A stretch of 64,000 nucleotides of DNA from Peltaster fructicola. Lineage: Eukaryota; Ascomycota; Dothideomycetes. The stretch's first letter is position 1. Every line of letters begins with the position of its first letter. The notes beneath the pieces are model-generated. The model was given only the letters and a program-made list of their open reading frames with translations. It ran no database searches and was not told the origin of the DNA. The DNA is taken from positions 2,232,001 to 2,296,000 of the forward strand of contig CP051141.1 in the NCBI GenBank assembly GCA_001592805.2. Direction: 5' to 3'. Position numbers and translations under genes: made by a program. This document shows positions 1 through 11,115 of this stretch, in pieces.

Positions 1-341
1 ATGTTGCTCCAGCCATGTCGATCGCAACTTTGGCTGTATATCTGTGGACAGCAGTCGACAGACGGTCGAAGCACAAACCATGGCTGGTCTTCCTGCTTGC
101 TGGTCTAATTACTTTCACCATGGTGCCCTTCACGCTAACACTCATGGCACCGACCAACAATGCACTGTTCAAGATAGAGCATGACAAGAACAGCATGTCA
201 CTGCTCCCTGCTACGCTTGCTGAAGTCCAGCAACTTGTGATCCAATGGCAACGATTCCATGCTGTGCGTTCACTATTCCCATTGGCAGGCACAATTGTTG
301 GGCTTACTGGCACTCTGAACGAGCTCAAGATCCTCAAGTGA
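1..341 (+). CDS. DUF1772 (anthrone-oxygenase-like) membrane protein, 3' part
   Basis: The reading frame is open from the left edge (codons from base 3) to TGA at 339-341, so only the C-terminal ~112 residues are present. Two hydrophobic segments flank the motif MAPTNNALF, followed by a W-x-x-x-H-x-V-R stretch and a C-terminal GTIVGLTG helix. This is the pattern of the DUF1772 family, small four-helix membrane proteins that include fungal anthrone oxygenases of polyketide pathways. The two genes downstream on the same strand (adenylate-forming enzyme, SDR) fit a biosynthetic neighbourhood. The family is quite secure; the substrate is unknown. The start lies outside the window. Confidence 0.75.
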   Translation, partial: VAPAMSIATLAVYLWTAVDRRSKHKPWLVFLLAGLITFTMVPFTLTLMAPTNNALFKIEHDKNSMSLLPATLAEVQQLVIQWQRFHAVRSLFPLAGTIVGLTGTLNELKILK

Positions 342-707
342 GCGAAGGATTGGCTGTCGGAGGTCATCTGAGGTCAGCTCGGATCCCGAGGTGTCGGACC
401 CCGAGGGAGGACTTCGGCTAATCTCGAAACGGCGGAACTGGTGGACACGCATATCATTCCATAGCGAAAGCTCACCTGTTAGAACTTGTCCTTCAATGGA
501 CCAGTTTCTTGACCTGCGTACATCGAATGTAGTTCCGGATCGGTACGAGCGCTCTTGCTGATCCTTACACTGTGCGAGCAAGTCTGATTCGTCTAGAAAT
601 GCTGTCAAGATATAGATGGAGCTGGACGAGCTCCTGAAGTGATCATAGTGTCGTTTGAAGGTAAGCACAGAGGCATTGCAATCAGGTCTGCTCCCTTCTT
701 CGCAGTC
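342..707. other. Intergenic, with a possible 5'UTR intron of the next gene
   Basis: I see no gene here. A well-formed intron signal (GTAAGC donor at 661, TTCTTCGCAG acceptor ending at 705) stops 2 bases before the ATG of the adenylate-forming enzyme. No upstream ATG reads into it, so it is probably a 5'UTR intron. Confidence 0.4.
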
Positions 708-2542
708 ATGGGTCTCTTCAGCAAGTGGTCTGACGATCACATGAAGAGGAAGGCGGTGTCACTGATCGATGGTGGTCATCTCCAGAACGACAAGTCATTG
801 TTCACTCTTCTTGAGCAGGCAAGCGTCACAGCAGGTGATAGCAGTGCTCTGTTATGCATGCATCAACGATCTGGCTGTTTGGAAGATCTCCTGGAGAGCT
901 CACAGAAGCAACCCGTGGCCAATGGAGACTCACACAAAGCCGACAAGGTCGATTGCCTTGTGGTTTCATATTCGCAGCTGTACAATGCTGCTCTGAAGGT
1001 TGCTCGTGGCTTTGCAGCACATGGCATCTTGCCCGGATCGACAATGGTTCTGCTGATCAACAATGGAGTCGAGTTTGCCGTCTTGCTCTGGGCTGCGATT
1101 ATGTACCGCTTGACTATTGTCTGCCTGGATCAATCAATGAGTGCTCCAAGTTCTCACAGAACTCTGTGTGAGATGCTAAAGATGCTCAGACCCGCGATAG
1201 TGGTGACAACTGATGCAGCCGGTGCGGTGTCCTCAGACATTGCGGTCGCTGAGTTACGGCTGGCTCAACCTCTTGGTGTCAAGCTCGAGAGTGGTGTCAT
1301 CAGTGGCTGGAAGACACTATCTGATCTCGTGGCACACCCTTCGAGCGCTTCAGTCGACGTCGAGACTATGCTTGAGCAGGCCAGAAACGACGATCCGGAA
1401 AGAGTACATTCCATTCTGTTCACATCTGGAACATCTGGTACACCTAAAGGATGCCCATTGCGCCTGAAAGGACAAACACATTTTCTGCATTCCTGGTCAT
1501 GGCTGATCACGGAGAGCAATGCCAAGCGAGCTCTGCAGCAAGCACACAATTCTAGAGCTATTGCACCTACTCAAGTACTGCAGACCTGGGTCAGTGGTGG
1601 CACAGTAGTCATGCCAAGCCGCAGCTTCGTGGTCGAGGACACCTTGACAGCAATCGAGAAGCATAGTGCCACCTTTGTAGTGCTATCGCCTCCGATGGTG
1701 CATGCTATAGCGAAAGCATTGAGGGAACGACCCATTGACACCAGTTCTGTGCAGACAATTCAGATTGGAGGCGATGCAGTGACCAAGGATGTTCTTCTGA
1801 GGTGTAGTGCGCTCTTCCCGCAGAGTCAAGTCTGTGTCGTGCACGGTATGTCAGAAGGCGTAGCAGCTTATCGTTGGGAGTTCTTCGACAGGCCAGTGTC
1901 AGAGGTGCCATTCTTGGGCGAAAGCACGCCTGTAGGATATGTTGCTTCTGGTTCAGAGGTCAAGTTGTGGGATCCTGTCAAGCAAAGGATTGCTGATCGA
2001 GGAGAGGCAGCAGAGATGCACATCTCCAGCCCCAGTATCATACAGCACTACCTATATGGTCGATCGGAATCATCCTTTTACGAAGCAGACAGCAAAAGGT
2101 GGTTCGTGACTGGCGACATCGCCATGATGAATGCCTCTGGACTAGTATACGTCCTTGGCCGCTCAAAGGATGTGATCTGGAGGGCTGGGAAGGCTATAAT
2201 GCCTGCAGTAGTGGAGAGCTCAATCGAAAAGCTCACTGGACAGCAGGTAGGTCGGTCTCAGTGCAAGTGTGTTAGCTCGCTGACAACATACAGGCTTGCG
2301 TGGTAGGCATCAAGCATGCTTCGCTTGGCCAGCAGCCATATGCAGTCGTGGCTGAGGATCTTGATTCGGAGCTAGATGTCATCACACATGTGCAGGCTGT
2401 CTTCGGGCCAGCGTGTGTTCTGAGCGGAGTGCTGTCGTTGAGGAAGATTGGCCTCAGCCAATTCCCTGTGAACGCCACGTTCAAGATCATTCGGCAAGAT
2501 GTCGAGCAGGCGTTAATATCTGCGCTCGGATGGACGTCGTAA
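708..2542 (+). CDS. Adenylate-forming enzyme (acyl-CoA synthetase / stand-alone A domain)
   Basis: Two exons, 708-2246 and 2294-2542, joined across a 47-bp GT...CAG intron in phase 0, give ~595 residues. ANL superfamily motifs appear in order: the P-loop-like A3 motif FTSGTSGTPKG (from ~base 1420), a GGDAV segment, a GMSEG A5-like motif, the hinge region GDIAMMNASGLVYVLGRSKD, and a C-terminal FPVNATFKIIRQ stretch carrying the expected catalytic lysine of the A10 motif. No carrier-protein or reductase domain follows. The ATG at 708 was chosen because the frame upstream has only a GTG. Enzymes of this family activate carboxylic acids as acyl-AMP, then usually as CoA thioesters. The substrate cannot be read. 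Its neighbours suggest a small biosynthetic set. Confidence 0.85.
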
Positions 2543-2784
2543 AGGAGGCAAGTCGATCTTGAGAAGTCAGTGTAAGACGCTGATTTGGTGGCGTGCAAAA
2601 CTCAATTGTCTGTGATCTCCGTCCGCTTTGAGTCCCGACATGCAATGTCGATCTTGTGGAGACACTTGGGTGACGATGTTAAGAATGTCCGATCATATGT
2701 AGTCGAGGGTGCTGTCGGTCCATTCGCGCCTTTATGAATTCTCTTGATCGTACTTTGATCGCTCAGCAAAGACTAAGAAGAACA

Positions 2785-3680
2785 ATGAACGCATTGACAA
2801 AGAAGACCATTACTTTGGTCACCGGAGGTATCGTGGCTCTATGAGCTTTCTCATGTCGTGAGGCTGATGTGACCATTAAGGAAATGGTGGCATTGGCTTT
2901 GAGCTGGTAGCACAACTGATGGCAAGTCAGACGAACCATGTGTTGCTAGGAAGTCGATCCATCGAAAAAGGAGAGTCTGCCATCAGCCAGCTCGAGGCTC
3001 AAAAGGCACCAGGTACTGTTGAGCTTCTACAGCTCGATGTGACTGATGAGGCATCTATCAACGCTGCTGCCAAGACCGTTGAAAGCAAGCATGGAAGGTA
3101 AGACACGGCGGCATGAGCCTCGAGACCTGCGCTGAGAGATCTAGACTTGACGCACTGGTGAACAATGCTGCCATCGCCTTGCCCTCAGGGTCGATAGCAG
3201 AGCAGATGGCGATCTGCTTCAAAACCAATGCTACCGGACCTCTTCTTGTCGTTGATGCATTTGCTCCCTTGCTGAAAAAGGCACACGGTACACCTAGAAT
3301 AGTCAACATCAGCACAGGTCAGGGTTCCATAACCAAGAGGCTCGATCCAACTGCACCAGGCTACAAGATCAAGGGTGTTCAGTATCGTGCCAGTAAAGCA
3401 GCTCTGAATATGGTCACTGCTTGTCAGGTAGCTGAGTTCGGCGATGAAGGGTTCAAGATCTTCAGCTTCTGTCCAGGATTCACACAGTCCAACCTTGGGT
3501 AAGTCGTATGAAGTGTGCGCTCAGGAGCCAGCTCACGATATCGGCAGACCGCACAACAATGCCGAGAATGGTGCCAAGCCAACGTCTGAGGGTGCTGCAC
3601 CTATAGTGACCATCTTGAAGGGCGAGCGTGATTCAGAGCATGCTCATTTCCTTCACAACACTGGACAGTACCCCTGGTGA
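2785..3680 (+). CDS. Short-chain dehydrogenase/reductase (classical SDR)
   Basis: Four exons (2785-2827, 2881-3097, 3145-3498, 3548-3680) with introns of 53, 47 and 49 bp keep one frame and give 248 residues, the usual classical SDR size. The Rossmann glycine motif TGGNGGIG is assembled across intron 1. NNAA follows at ~residue 90. The catalytic Ser/Tyr/Lys set is seen as NISTG and YRASK. The C-terminal segment GPHNNAENGAKPTSEGA is typical of fungal SDRs. It should be an NAD(P)-dependent carbonyl/alcohol oxidoreductase. It follows the adenylate-forming enzyme by ~240 bp on the same strand. The substrate is unknown. Confidence 0.9.
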
Positions 3681-3955
3681 GGCCGTCAAGGGAGTTGCAT
3701 AAGTCCTTGGGTGCTGCAGATCGCTAGTAAAGGCCATTTGGAAAGGGACATAGCAAGTGCGGGTTGTGTGTTAGTGCCATCGATGATGAGAGATGGTGTT
3801 TCACCAGTATTCATTGGGACAACCAGGCTACCTCGACAGATCCTATCGCGCAATCTCGCTAGATCAGAGGCCCGGCTAGCGACATTCCACTGCCAGAGTC
3901 GATCAATGCAACCCTCAGATACGCACCTTTGACTAGACCTCAGTCTCCTATCCTC

Positions 3956-4432
3956 TCACTCAATGGCTGAGTGCTCTCGTATCCATGCCTCGTCGTTCAT
4001 GAAAGTGTGGACATTCCTATCTCCAACCAGGCAAGTGATGATAGTGTCCAGCATGACTCTCAAAGCGTCAATCTTTGGTCCGTTGTGCTCCTTGGTGCAG
4101 GCAAAGAGTATTGTCTCGACATCGCGTAGGGCATCCAAGATGCCATGAATCTTTCCTTTCCAATCAGAGGCATCAGTATCGTGGCTGCGAACACGGCGAA
4201 GCATCTCTTCGATAGTCGTAGGATCCAGCTTGAGAGAAGCAATCTTGCTGACCGGGAGGTCTGATGCCACAGGTGGGCTTGTGGCAAAGGTACTGTAGCT
4301 GGAGTTGTCGGTGGTGTCTGTGTCTTGCTCTGCGGTAGTGGTGGTCATTTCTGGCCCTGACTTGATGTACTCGTTCTTGTGTGTGACGGATTGAGAGTTG
4401 ATTCTAGCTTGAGATCTGGTTCGCAGCTCCAT
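3956..4432 (-). CDS. Hypothetical protein, ~158 aa
   Basis: A single uninterrupted frame from ATG at 4432 to TGA at 3956. The first ~60 residues are polar and Thr/Ser-rich. The remainder looks helical and well structured (TIEEMLRRV ... KIHGILDALRDVETILFA ... MNDEAWIREH), with coding-like composition. An internal Met (MTTTTAEQ, residue 29) is an alternative start. I recognise no family. It is convergent with the SDR gene (275 bp between stop codons). The amino-acid pattern of the second half makes a real gene more likely than not. Confidence 0.5.
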   Translation of the reverse strand: MELRTRSQARINSQSVTHKNEYIKSGPEMTTTTAEQDTDTTDNSSYSTFATSPPVASDLPVSKIASLKLDPTTIEEMLRRVRSHDTDASDWKGKIHGILDALRDVETILFACTKEHNGPKIDALRVMLDTIITCLVGDRNVHTFMNDEAWIREHSAIE

Positions 4433-5164
4433 AGTCAGATGATGTGTAGTGATGTGACTGATATGTTGTGACGACGAGAATGAGGATGTTTGCGTATAGT
4501 AGTCGTTGTTATTAGTTGTGTTTGAGGTTGTGCTGCAGCGTAGTCATGGAGCGCTCAAATCTTGAAACTGGCAGGAGCAACACAGGCTCTTCACCACAAC
4601 TCGCAGAAGCATCATACATGCACCGATCTCGAAGCATCCAGCGCACATGATCTCTCTCCTAACAGCGCCGTGCTTGCAGAAGAACAGCAACGACATGTGA
4701 GTAACAGTAATGCGACGGTGAGCGGCGGTAGTGCTTGAAAGATGTATCTTACCTTCTCGACCATACGGACTACTCCTTGAATGCTGATACACACGATCTG
4801 TTCGAGTCAGACGCATGATGCTTCGATTACTCAACTCGTCAATAGCTGCCATTCAGATTACAGCACGGCGCCATGACAGCGCTTCTTGAACACCTCGCAA
4901 GCTTCGATCAGGACTTATGTTCACCCTTTTCGCTTCCGTGGAAGTGCACTATGTTGTGCAGTGAGGAGATCTCCGAGCAGCCCACAAAATTCCGAGCGAA
5001 AAGCATTGTAGACCTACGACTCTTTGCTTATCTCTGCCGGGAAGAGCTCTGATGTAATCCTCCCCATATCTCACGGTCGATCCCATCTCATCATCCACCA
5101 AAGAGACGAGAGCCAAAGAGAATCAATTTTCCAGAAAGACAATCATATAAGAAGAGAGGAAGTC
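4433..5164. other. Intergenic region, no supported gene
   Basis: Only weak frames occur here. A minus-strand frame around 4544-4852 contains an intron-like GTAAGA...GCAAG segment, but splicing it gives only a 37-48 residue peptide with no recognisable features. It probably holds the promoters of the flanking divergent genes. Confidence 0.4.
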
Positions 5165-5275
5165 ATGTCTGGTACCACGGGTGAGTGAGTATTAGCAGAG
5201 CATCGATATCGATCACAGCCCATTCCTCTTTTGGCGCGTGCTTCTGATTCTCCTCGAACTCTTGCTTCGATAGCC

Positions 5276-6126
5276 ATGGCTAAAGCATTGCTCCGTCGAC
5301 CATCATGGTTGTCGGTCCTCTGCCTGTCCACGATCGTCAGACCCAGCATAGCTGCGAGGACATGTACTCCTTCCGCTGCTGAGAGCTTTGCTTGTCCGCG
5401 CTCCTTCTCAAACACATCCTCAATCCGTCAGAGTACGCTTTTTGCACAGGCTAACACACGCCATCGACGACGACATGCTGACTTGTACTCACTCTAGGCG
5501 GCGCACTGACGGCAGCGCTTGAATCGAACCAGAAATGGGCCAGCAACACAGCAAGCAGCGATCCTGAGTTCTTCCCGAAGTGCGCAAAAGGACAGACGCC
5601 TAAGATCCTATGGCTCGGCTGTTCAGACTCTCGCGTACCTGAGACGACAGTCCTTGGTCTCAAGCCAGGAGATGTCTTCGTGCACCGCAATATCGCTAAT
5701 ATCATGAACCCAACGGACACCAACATGCTGTCTGTCGTCGAGTACAGCGTTCGCTACCTCAAGGTTGAGCAGATCGTTGTCTGTGGCCACTCAAGCTGTG
5801 GCGGTGTTGCTGCAACACTTGCTAATGGCAAGCTCGGAGTCATTGATGTCTGGCTGCAACCAATGCGTGCTCTGAGAGAGAAGCACGCTGCTGAGCTTTC
5901 GAAGCTGGACGGAGCAGCAAAGGCTGCAGCTCTGGGCAAGCTGAATGTCCAAGCTGGTGTCGATGTGATCAAGCGGATACCAACTGTCATTGAGGCTATA
6001 AAAGAGCGTGGTTTGACGGTCCATGGTGCCATATACCACCTCGATTCGGGCAAGGTTGAAGAGCTGGACTGCAAGGAAGATGAGGCTGCTGGCACAACCA
6101 GGAGTGATGCATTCGCGTTGAGCTAG
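5276..6126 (+). CDS. Beta-class carbonic anhydrase, probably mitochondrial
   Basis: Exon 5276-5432 and exon 5498-6126 (65-bp intron, TCTAG acceptor) give ~261 residues. The zinc-site motifs of beta-carbonic anhydrases are intact: CSDSRVPE in the early part of exon 2 and CGHSSCGG about 60 residues later, i.e. Cys-Asp-Arg and His-Cys. It interconverts CO2 and bicarbonate. The first ~50 residues are rich in Arg, Ser and Ala with no acids (MAKALLRRPSW...), which reads as a mitochondrial presequence; location is inferred. An upstream ATG at 5165 followed by a strong GTGAGT donor can splice in frame either to 5274 or directly to 5498, so a form without the presequence is possible. It is convergent with the GH81 gene. 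Confidence 0.92.
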
Positions 6127-6468
6127 TCGCTCGGCCTTGAGGACATCAGCTTCGCACAGATGTGCCTGTGGTGAGCATAGAGATACATGAGAACACGACT
6201 TGGTACGATTGAGATGGAAGCACCAAGATGAAGCATCGTTGTGTGGTAGCGCCAGCGCAATCGATGTGGTATTCGTTGTGTATATGACGTCTTGTCTCAT
6301 GCCTTCTTCTGTGCATCATGCTCTCCTTCAGATCTATTAATATGCTCTTATATCGCAACTCCCATGCTTCGCTTCGAATTCGAGTCTCTATCTTGCAAGT
6401 AATTGTCCTAAGTCGCTAATAACAATGCGTGTGCTCCATATGTTGATGCTCCAGAATCGTCTATCTGA
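6127..6468. other. Convergent intergenic region
   Basis: Shared 3' flank of the carbonic anhydrase and GH81 genes. I see no gene or structured element. Confidence 0.4.
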
Positions 6469-9400
6469 TCAATGGCTCGACGTCCACAGTGAGCTCCACC
6501 AAGGCGAGCGGGTTCCTTCACTACTTACCCTTTTGTCCAACTCGCTTGCCTCTATACTCCGCGCATAGCTGTCAGTACTTCCGCCGAGAGCTGCCGAGTA
6601 TGCTAGATACCATGTCTGACTCGCTCCTCCGTCTAGCATACCAGGTTGGAACGTTCCACTGTAGTTAGCAAAGAAGTTGAAGCTCGTCTTCGGGTCCACT
6701 ATTGCCAGATTCGCCATCAGGATACCTCGCCAGCCAGATGTAACAGAGTTGATGTATGTCTGGAAGTAAGTGTTCCACTCTTCAGCAACGAAAGTAGCTC
6801 GTCTGGTCAGGGTGCTGAATGGCATGATAGGGATCATGTGAATGCCCTCGATGTCTTCGATGGCAGTGCCGAAGTACGTGGTGTGATCGATCTTGTTCTC
6901 GAAAAGAATGCCGGCTGCTTTGTTGGGGATGAACTGTGGTGGCTCGACAGTGTTGTCGGAGGTGTACAGGTAGTAGTCTGCAAGAGAGCGAGCCTGTACA
7001 GCAAGCATGAGGTTGCCACGAGCCTCCATAGCGACATCGCCAATGATCTTGCCCCACATCTTCAGACCATACGACGCCATAGTGTCTTCTGAGGAGCTCT
7101 CCTGGTCCTTACCATCAGCAGACTCAAATAGACCCTTAGCCCAGGAGTGGCCATGATACCAATCGAATGACCTAGAGAATGGGAAGTAAGGATCCGAATC
7201 GACTGGGTTGGCGTAATCGCGGACGAGCATGTTGACCCATGCCTTGTTCGAATCTGTCAACCATGTAGGATCGAGGTAACCAATAACAGCGGCGGTGTAG
7301 ACGAAGTACCCGTAGTGAAAGTGATGATCGTTGTAGTATGTGTTGCCAAAATCGTCACCTGAGTTGCCAGAATTGTAGGAGCTGATGCTGACAGCGCCGC
7401 CCCATACAGTATCGTAGACCAGAGGGTTGATTTGCTGGTTGTTGACGAAAACTTCAAAGGCCGACTTGAGAGCTTCCAGACCCGTCAAAGCGAGTGTAGC
7501 GTTGTGAGCCATGTCGTGTGTTGCATACACAATTGCAGCGAACTTCGATAGACCCTTGCCAGAGAAGTACATGCTGTTCAAGTCTGTCTGAGCGGAGATG
7601 TCTTGTGCTAGCTCAGCTGTTGCCGCTGCATTGACGAGCTCTTGTGCTTGGGGTGAGAGATCGATCATACTACCAGCTTGAGACCAAGGTGCAAAGCTCA
7701 TAGATATTGATAGCGTTGGTTCAACAAGTGTCCATGAGTCTGCAAGCACAGCTGATCCCATACCTTTGGTAGGAGTCATCAGCTGAATGCCAGTGAGTTG
7801 TGAACTCGTAGCAGCAGAGAACGAAGTTGTGTGATGTGGCAAAGCGAACATGAGCAGAGTCCTGTCAGTGATACCGCCTTTAGTCCAAGACAGGCTGTAA
7901 GTGCCCACTGTACCATCGACTGTACCAGAGATGCTAGCAGCGGTGGGATATACGCCGGCGGCAGCATCGTAAGTTTCTTCGTAGTTGACCTCATAGGTCG
8001 CATTCATGGGCAACTTGGCGACTTGAATGTAACCTTCAAAGCCAGAAGGTCCTTGAATTCTGTTCGGGTTCAGCAAGGTGAACATGTTTGTTGCATAGGT
8101 CGTGTCTGAAGTGAAGACATAGACCAGCCATGTGCTCTTGTCTGACAGAGCCAGTCGATATTTGCCGCCGGTTGTGCCATTGACCGTACCAGAGTAAGTC
8201 ACATTGGTGATGCCAACTCCAGAATCGATAAGAGGTGTAGCACCATTGCTGTAAATCGCAGTCGTGAAAGCAGAGCCTTGAACCAGAGGTAATGTTATCA
8301 TGGGACTGCTTGCCCCAGCTGGGACCAGGTTTGCATTGACAGAGAAGCCAGCCAGGCTGTCTGTGGTAAGTGTAGTGCCTGTGCTGAGTTGTGCTGCTGA
8401 TAAAACAACCGGCTGAACCCCAATTGGGTTGGTGTAGAAGCTTGCCGCACCAGTGACTGGTGCAGCAGGACCAAAACCGATAGCAGATCGTTCGCTATGA
8501 CTGATGGCCAAACCCCAGCTGACAAGCCCGCCAGAGCCATGACCTTTCAGCCAAGTAATGACATAAGGTAGAGTGAAGACGCCAGATGTCTGACTGCCTA
8601 GGAAAAGGTTCGCATAAAACTTGTTGGTTTCAAGTTTCTTCTGCTGTGGGCTGATGCCTAGTCGTGCTACAGGGTGGTCTGAACGCTGTGAGATCTGCGC
8701 AGGCGGTGTGTCTGTAGCGATAGCCTGGAAGATCTCATTGATGTTGATCGATGTGGCGTTGATAGACGCTGTAGGTGTCACAGAGATCGAACTGATTAGT
8801 GACAGTGCAGTAGTTGCTGTAGGCACGACTGTGACGAAAGGCAGGGTTGTAATAACGCCCGATGCTTCGAGTGACGTATGCAGGCTGCCGATTGTGTTTG
8901 TTGGCACAGGCAGTGATGGTGTTTGGATGGCCGATGTTGTGAGCGACGTTAACAAGGTATCTGGGACCGTCGTGGTCACAACAGTTGTTGGTGTAACAGT
9001 AACCACTGGCACCACTAAGCTGGACACAGCAGCTTGAGATGTAACCAGACTATTCGTGATCGAGGTTGATTGCTCCTGGCTTGCAAGGGACGCTGAGACA
9101 AGCGTTGGTATTGAACTGCTTAAGAACGTCGTCAGTTGTGCTTGGCTGGCGATCAATGTCGTCTGGGGTACAACGACTTGTTGAGACGAAAGCGATGTCG
9201 CCAGACTACTCATGATCGTGAGCAGTTGGGTCCGACTCGCGGGATATACCGGTTGTGTCTCTTGACTGACGCTGCCAAGTGATGGCAGTGCTGCTGTCTG
9301 TGATGTTGATTCACTGACACCTCGCTGAGAAGGTAGTGTTGTGGTTGGCCCGTCTGGGATCGTCGTAAGTTGACCCTGACTTGCAGACGATGTTCCTTGT

Positions 9401-9723
9401 GATTGCTGAGAAGGCAGTGGTGCTGGGAGTGAGGGTGTAATTGTACCTGCAGGTCCTGGAAGGAATGGCAGTCCAGTATAGGGTGCTTGGATCTGTCCGT
9501 CAACGATCTGAACGACCGGGTTGTTCGACGGTAGTGGTAGGACACCGGACATATCCGATGGTGCTGCTGCCACTGGTATCCTTGGTGCGGCATTGACTTC
9601 CAGTACCGTCGTGAATCGCTCACAACCGCAAGGCACCGGTGATGCTGTGGTCAGAGTGATCTGTGTGATTGATATCAGCGAGAGGAGAGCCTGCATCCTC
9701 GTAGAACGAGAATGTCGGGCCAT
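6469..9723 (-). CDS. ENG1: Secreted GH81 endo-1,3-beta-glucanase (Eng1/Acf2 type)
   Basis: Intronless, ~1084 residues from ATG at 9723; the frame extends upstream only from a TTG. Residues 1-30 form a signal peptide with a hydrophobic core (MQALLSLISITQITLTTASP). Residues ~35-350 are a low-complexity Ser/Thr/Gln linker with degenerate repeats of the type SQ-x-QLTT, probably O-mannosylated. The rest is the GH81 domain: GLAISHSERSAIGF near its start, and the catalytic-region signature DWYHGHSWAKGLFES followed by DGKDQESSSEDTMASYG. The length and S/T-rich N-terminus match yeast Eng1 (~1100 aa), a daughter-side septum glucanase. It should cut internal beta-1,3-glucan bonds in the cell wall during cell or spore separation; that role is known for yeast and inferred here. 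Confidence 0.93.
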   Translation of the reverse strand: MARHSRSTRMQALLSLISITQITLTTASPVPCGCERFTTVLEVNAAPRIPVAAAPSDMSGVLPLPSNNPVVQIVDGQIQAPYTGLPFLPGPAGTITPSLPAPLPSQQSQGTSSASQGQLTTIPDGPTTTLPSQRGVSESTSQTAALPSLGSVSQETQPVYPASRTQLLTIMSSLATSLSSQQVVVPQTTLIASQAQLTTFLSSSIPTLVSASLASQEQSTSITNSLVTSQAAVSSLVVPVVTVTPTTVVTTTVPDTLLTSLTTSAIQTPSLPVPTNTIGSLHTSLEASGVITTLPFVTVVPTATTALSLISSISVTPTASINATSININEIFQAIATDTPPAQISQRSDHPVARLGISPQQKKLETNKFYANLFLGSQTSGVFTLPYVITWLKGHGSGGLVSWGLAISHSERSAIGFGPAAPVTGAASFYTNPIGVQPVVLSAAQLSTGTTLTTDSLAGFSVNANLVPAGASSPMITLPLVQGSAFTTAIYSNGATPLIDSGVGITNVTYSGTVNGTTGGKYRLALSDKSTWLVYVFTSDTTYATNMFTLLNPNRIQGPSGFEGYIQVAKLPMNATYEVNYEETYDAAAGVYPTAASISGTVDGTVGTYSLSWTKGGITDRTLLMFALPHHTTSFSAATSSQLTGIQLMTPTKGMGSAVLADSWTLVEPTLSISMSFAPWSQAGSMIDLSPQAQELVNAAATAELAQDISAQTDLNSMYFSGKGLSKFAAIVYATHDMAHNATLALTGLEALKSAFEVFVNNQQINPLVYDTVWGGAVSISSYNSGNSGDDFGNTYYNDHHFHYGYFVYTAAVIGYLDPTWLTDSNKAWVNMLVRDYANPVDSDPYFPFSRSFDWYHGHSWAKGLFESADGKDQESSSEDTMASYGLKMWGKIIGDVAMEARGNLMLAVQARSLADYYLYTSDNTVEPPQFIPNKAAGILFENKIDHTTYFGTAIEDIEGIHMIPIMPFSTLTRRATFVAEEWNTYFQTYINSVTSGWRGILMANLAIVDPKTSFNFFANYSGTFQPGMLDGGASQTWYLAYSAALGGSTDSYARSIEASELDKRVSSEGTRSPWWSSLWTSSH

Positions 9724-11115
9724 GGTTAGGACGAGGGTGCGATGAATGGAGAGTGGGATGATTGTGAGGAGAGAGGAGGGCAAGGGAGTATTAAAGTGTC
9801 AATGACTTCGGCAGTCGTGTGATGCTCTAGACCACTGGTCACTGCTGGTCACGGTCGGCTGTAAGAGGCAATTTCCTCAGAGGTTAGAAGAGCTGCTTGA
9901 GAAGGCACTGTGACCTGCGCCTGGTTAGATCGAAGCACGTGGCGCTGCAAGGAAGGTATTAAGGGCGCCACGATTCTTTGACAATGGTATTTGAGGAAGG
10001 AGGAGGTTCGAGGCTGAGGCGAGTTCTTGACAGATGACAGTCTAGATGATGGGAGCGAGAGATGAGATGTGTATGTCAGGAGGAGATGTGTATGTCGTCT
10101 CAGCTGTCAATGTCTCTGTTCGAAGTACAGGTGAGTGTCAAGCTGAGCCGATTGTTCACCTGGTGACGAAGTCGTAAGTGTGGAATGCCGCTATTGCGAA
10201 GCGATAGAAATGCGGCCACGACGAACCGTTCTATCGGTGTCAGCGTGCCTGGCGATGGATTCGGCATCGCGAAATGCTGCTGATCGCGTAAAGACCGATG
10301 ATGTAGCGTGTCTTGGTCGTGTTTTGAGCATCTTGTTTATCTTGCTCAGCGAGCAGGAGTGATCTTGAGCCCATCGGCCGTGAGACAGTCATTCCGCTGA
10401 CGCTGTGACTCGCGAAAGCACAATCGAATGGAAGTACAATGGTTGTATTGTACTAGGTGGTGTGTCTCGGCGATGGGCTGGAGAAGAGATCGCCTGACGT
10501 GGTTGTTGTGCGAAGCACGAAACAGTCCCGAAACGTCATCATCCGCCTGACGTGGTGTCAACATGGCATTGCAGCCGGAAGTGATACACAATAGTCCTCT
10601 GTCGATACATGCTCACTGTCGCTGTGTCATGACTACCACTTGAGATGTGTACGGAGCGGTCGCGCCCAACAACAAGCATATTGTATCGATATTGTATTTG
10701 GTCTTATAGGTCTACATCGAGAGAGCCAGGATCTCGACAGCGTTTGTAGTATAGTGTGTATTGTGTCTCATTGTAAGTGAGACATATCCGTGCAACCCGT
10801 TCGCAGCAGCGTCTCGAAAGTATCAATAGGCGCCTGATCGGGCTTGCAGCATTCTTCTGCGTGTGTGCTCTCATATGTACAGTTGGGCTGATGCTTCGAA
10901 TAGCTCTTTCGGCCAATCTCTAGCCGTCTATGGCCGATCACTGTGCTCGGATTCGCATTCTGCGGCGAGTCGCTGCTCCATACGGTGCAGCTTGTGATTT
11001 GTTGTGTGGGCATGACACTCAGGTCGACTCTGCGCCTCGGAGAAACCATCCGTGTTGACGTTGTTACTCTAGCGACCGCTTACCAGTCACAATGGCAGTC
11101 GACTGCTTCCACCGT
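9724..11115. other. Long 5' flank of the GH81 gene, no gene seen
   Basis: A 1.4-kb stretch between the GH81 start and the FMC1 stop. Frames here are short and without recognisable motifs. It is probably a long promoter region, as often seen for cell-cycle or wall-enzyme genes; that is inference. Confidence 0.4.

Noticed and set aside
273-740. 155-codon minus-strand frame at the start of the ligase region
   Set aside because: It overlaps the DUF1772 3' end and the ligase start antisense, and has no recognisable motif; treated as a shadow frame.
4544-4852. 102-codon minus-strand frame with an intron-like GTAAGA segment
   Set aside because: Cys-rich shadow-like composition; splicing gives only 37-48 residues with no family signature.
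10180-11049. Several 60-100 codon frames on both strands
   Set aside because: Overlapping frames with similar random composition and no motifs; probably promoter DNA.
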